Assembly (NCBI GenBank): GCA_937915475.1
Contig: CALGIR010000172.1
Span: forward strand, 1-6,184
Source of the DNA: an uncultured Bacteroidales bacterium
GTDB taxonomy: Bacteria > Bacteroidota > Bacteroidia > Bacteroidales > Tenuifilaceae
Direction of reading: 5' to 3'
DNA: 6,184 bases
Shown: positions 5,848 through 6,184 of the stretch, piece by piece
Layout of the letters: every line of letters begins with the position of its first letter
How positions within the stretch are numbered: position 1 is the first letter of the stretch
Program-made: the position numbers and the translations under genes
The notes under the pieces: generated by a model
Database searches by the model: none
What the model saw: the letters and a program-made list of their open reading frames with translations, nothing else
What the model was told of the DNA's origin: nothing

Positions 5848-6184
5848 ATGAAGAGACTATTGATTTTACTGAGTGTTTTAGCGGGAACTAATATGCTTTT
5901 TGCTCAAACTGCCCCATTGGGAAAAGATTTAATAAAGGGGTTTTCTGAAAAGATGCAAGCCTATGAGTCGATTAAGGCTGATTTTACTTTTACCCTCGAA
6001 AATTTACAGGAAGGGTTTACCGATATGCACAAGGGTAGTTTAAAGTTTAAGGGGAAAAGCTATTTTTTGGACCTAATGGGAATGGAGGTTTACTTTGATG
6101 GTAAAACAAAGTGGCAGTATATCCCAGAAGCGAATGAAGTAACCATATCGGAGCCCACTTCGCTTGATGGAGGTTTTTTTGATG
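5848..6184 (+). CDS. lolA: Outer-membrane lipoprotein carrier protein LolA (5' part, cut by window end)
   Basis: LolA is a periplasmic chaperone that takes lipoproteins from the LolCDE exporter at the inner membrane to the outer membrane. The visible 112 codons start with a signal peptide (MKRLLILLSVLAG, cleavage probably after A19 in LFA-QT). The LolA pattern follows: SIKADFTFTLEN (about residues 41-52), a GSLKFKGKSYFLDL strand pair, and YFDGKTKWQYIPEANEVTIS at about 81-100, matching the family's 'DGktlW.Y.p..n.v' region. The remainder lies beyond the window. An in-frame ATG at 5818 overlaps the ftsK stop (TAATG) and would add 10 residues (MRVSNSLNRI). The start at 5848 is chosen because it puts the Lys-Arg n-region directly at the N-terminus of the signal peptide. 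Either start implies tight linkage to ftsK. Confidence 0.9.
   Translation, partial: MKRLLILLSVLAGTNMLFAQTAPLGKDLIKGFSEKMQAYESIKADFTFTLENLQEGFTDMHKGSLKFKGKSYFLDLMGMEVYFDGKTKWQYIPEANEVTISEPTSLDGGFFD

Overview
The window looks like chromosomal DNA of a member of the Bacteroidota, probably an environmental Bacteroidales or relative. The grounds are: A/T-rich start regions with no convincing Shine-Dalgarno sequence, Cys-anchored lipoproteins of Bacteroidota style, a secreted protein that opens with a CarboxypepD_reg-like fold, a promoter candidate of the TTTG/TAnnTTTG type, and the gene order ftsK then lolA, which is familiar in this phylum. Genus and species cannot be told from the sequence.

Layout. 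Bases 1-227 hold no gene but are dense in stem-loops: a perfect 7-bp hairpin, two tandem hairpin modules that each begin with the same 11-bp direct repeat, and a long hairpin that reads as an intrinsic terminator for leftward transcription. Two rightward genes follow: an orphan lipoprotein (228-1043) and a secreted protein with a CarboxypepD_reg-like domain (1124-2185), separated by a strong 35-bp dyad. Their third codon positions look richer in C and G than those of the genes to the right. A 383-bp gene-free spacer (2186-2568) contains a 223-bp segment bounded by imperfect 14-bp terminal inverted repeats, which is likely a MITE-like element or an IS remnant, and then a promoter candidate.

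The right half looks like core genome. It contains a DUF4412/GLPGLI-like lipoprotein (2569-3312), an intrinsic terminator, the full-length DNA translocase FtsK/SpoIIIE (3392-5818, 808 aa) and the 5' part of lolA (from 5848, running off the window end). FtsK would pump chromosome termini through the division septum. LolA would carry lipoproteins across the periplasm, so the lipoproteins at 228 and 2569 are potential cargo of that pathway. That link is family knowledge and is not shown by the sequence.

I found no convincing new multi-gene defence, toxin or metabolic system. The most unusual material is non-coding: the structured first 200 bases and the inverted-repeat element in the spacer. All five protein genes are on the + strand. 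No tRNA, rRNA or CRISPR array was seen.
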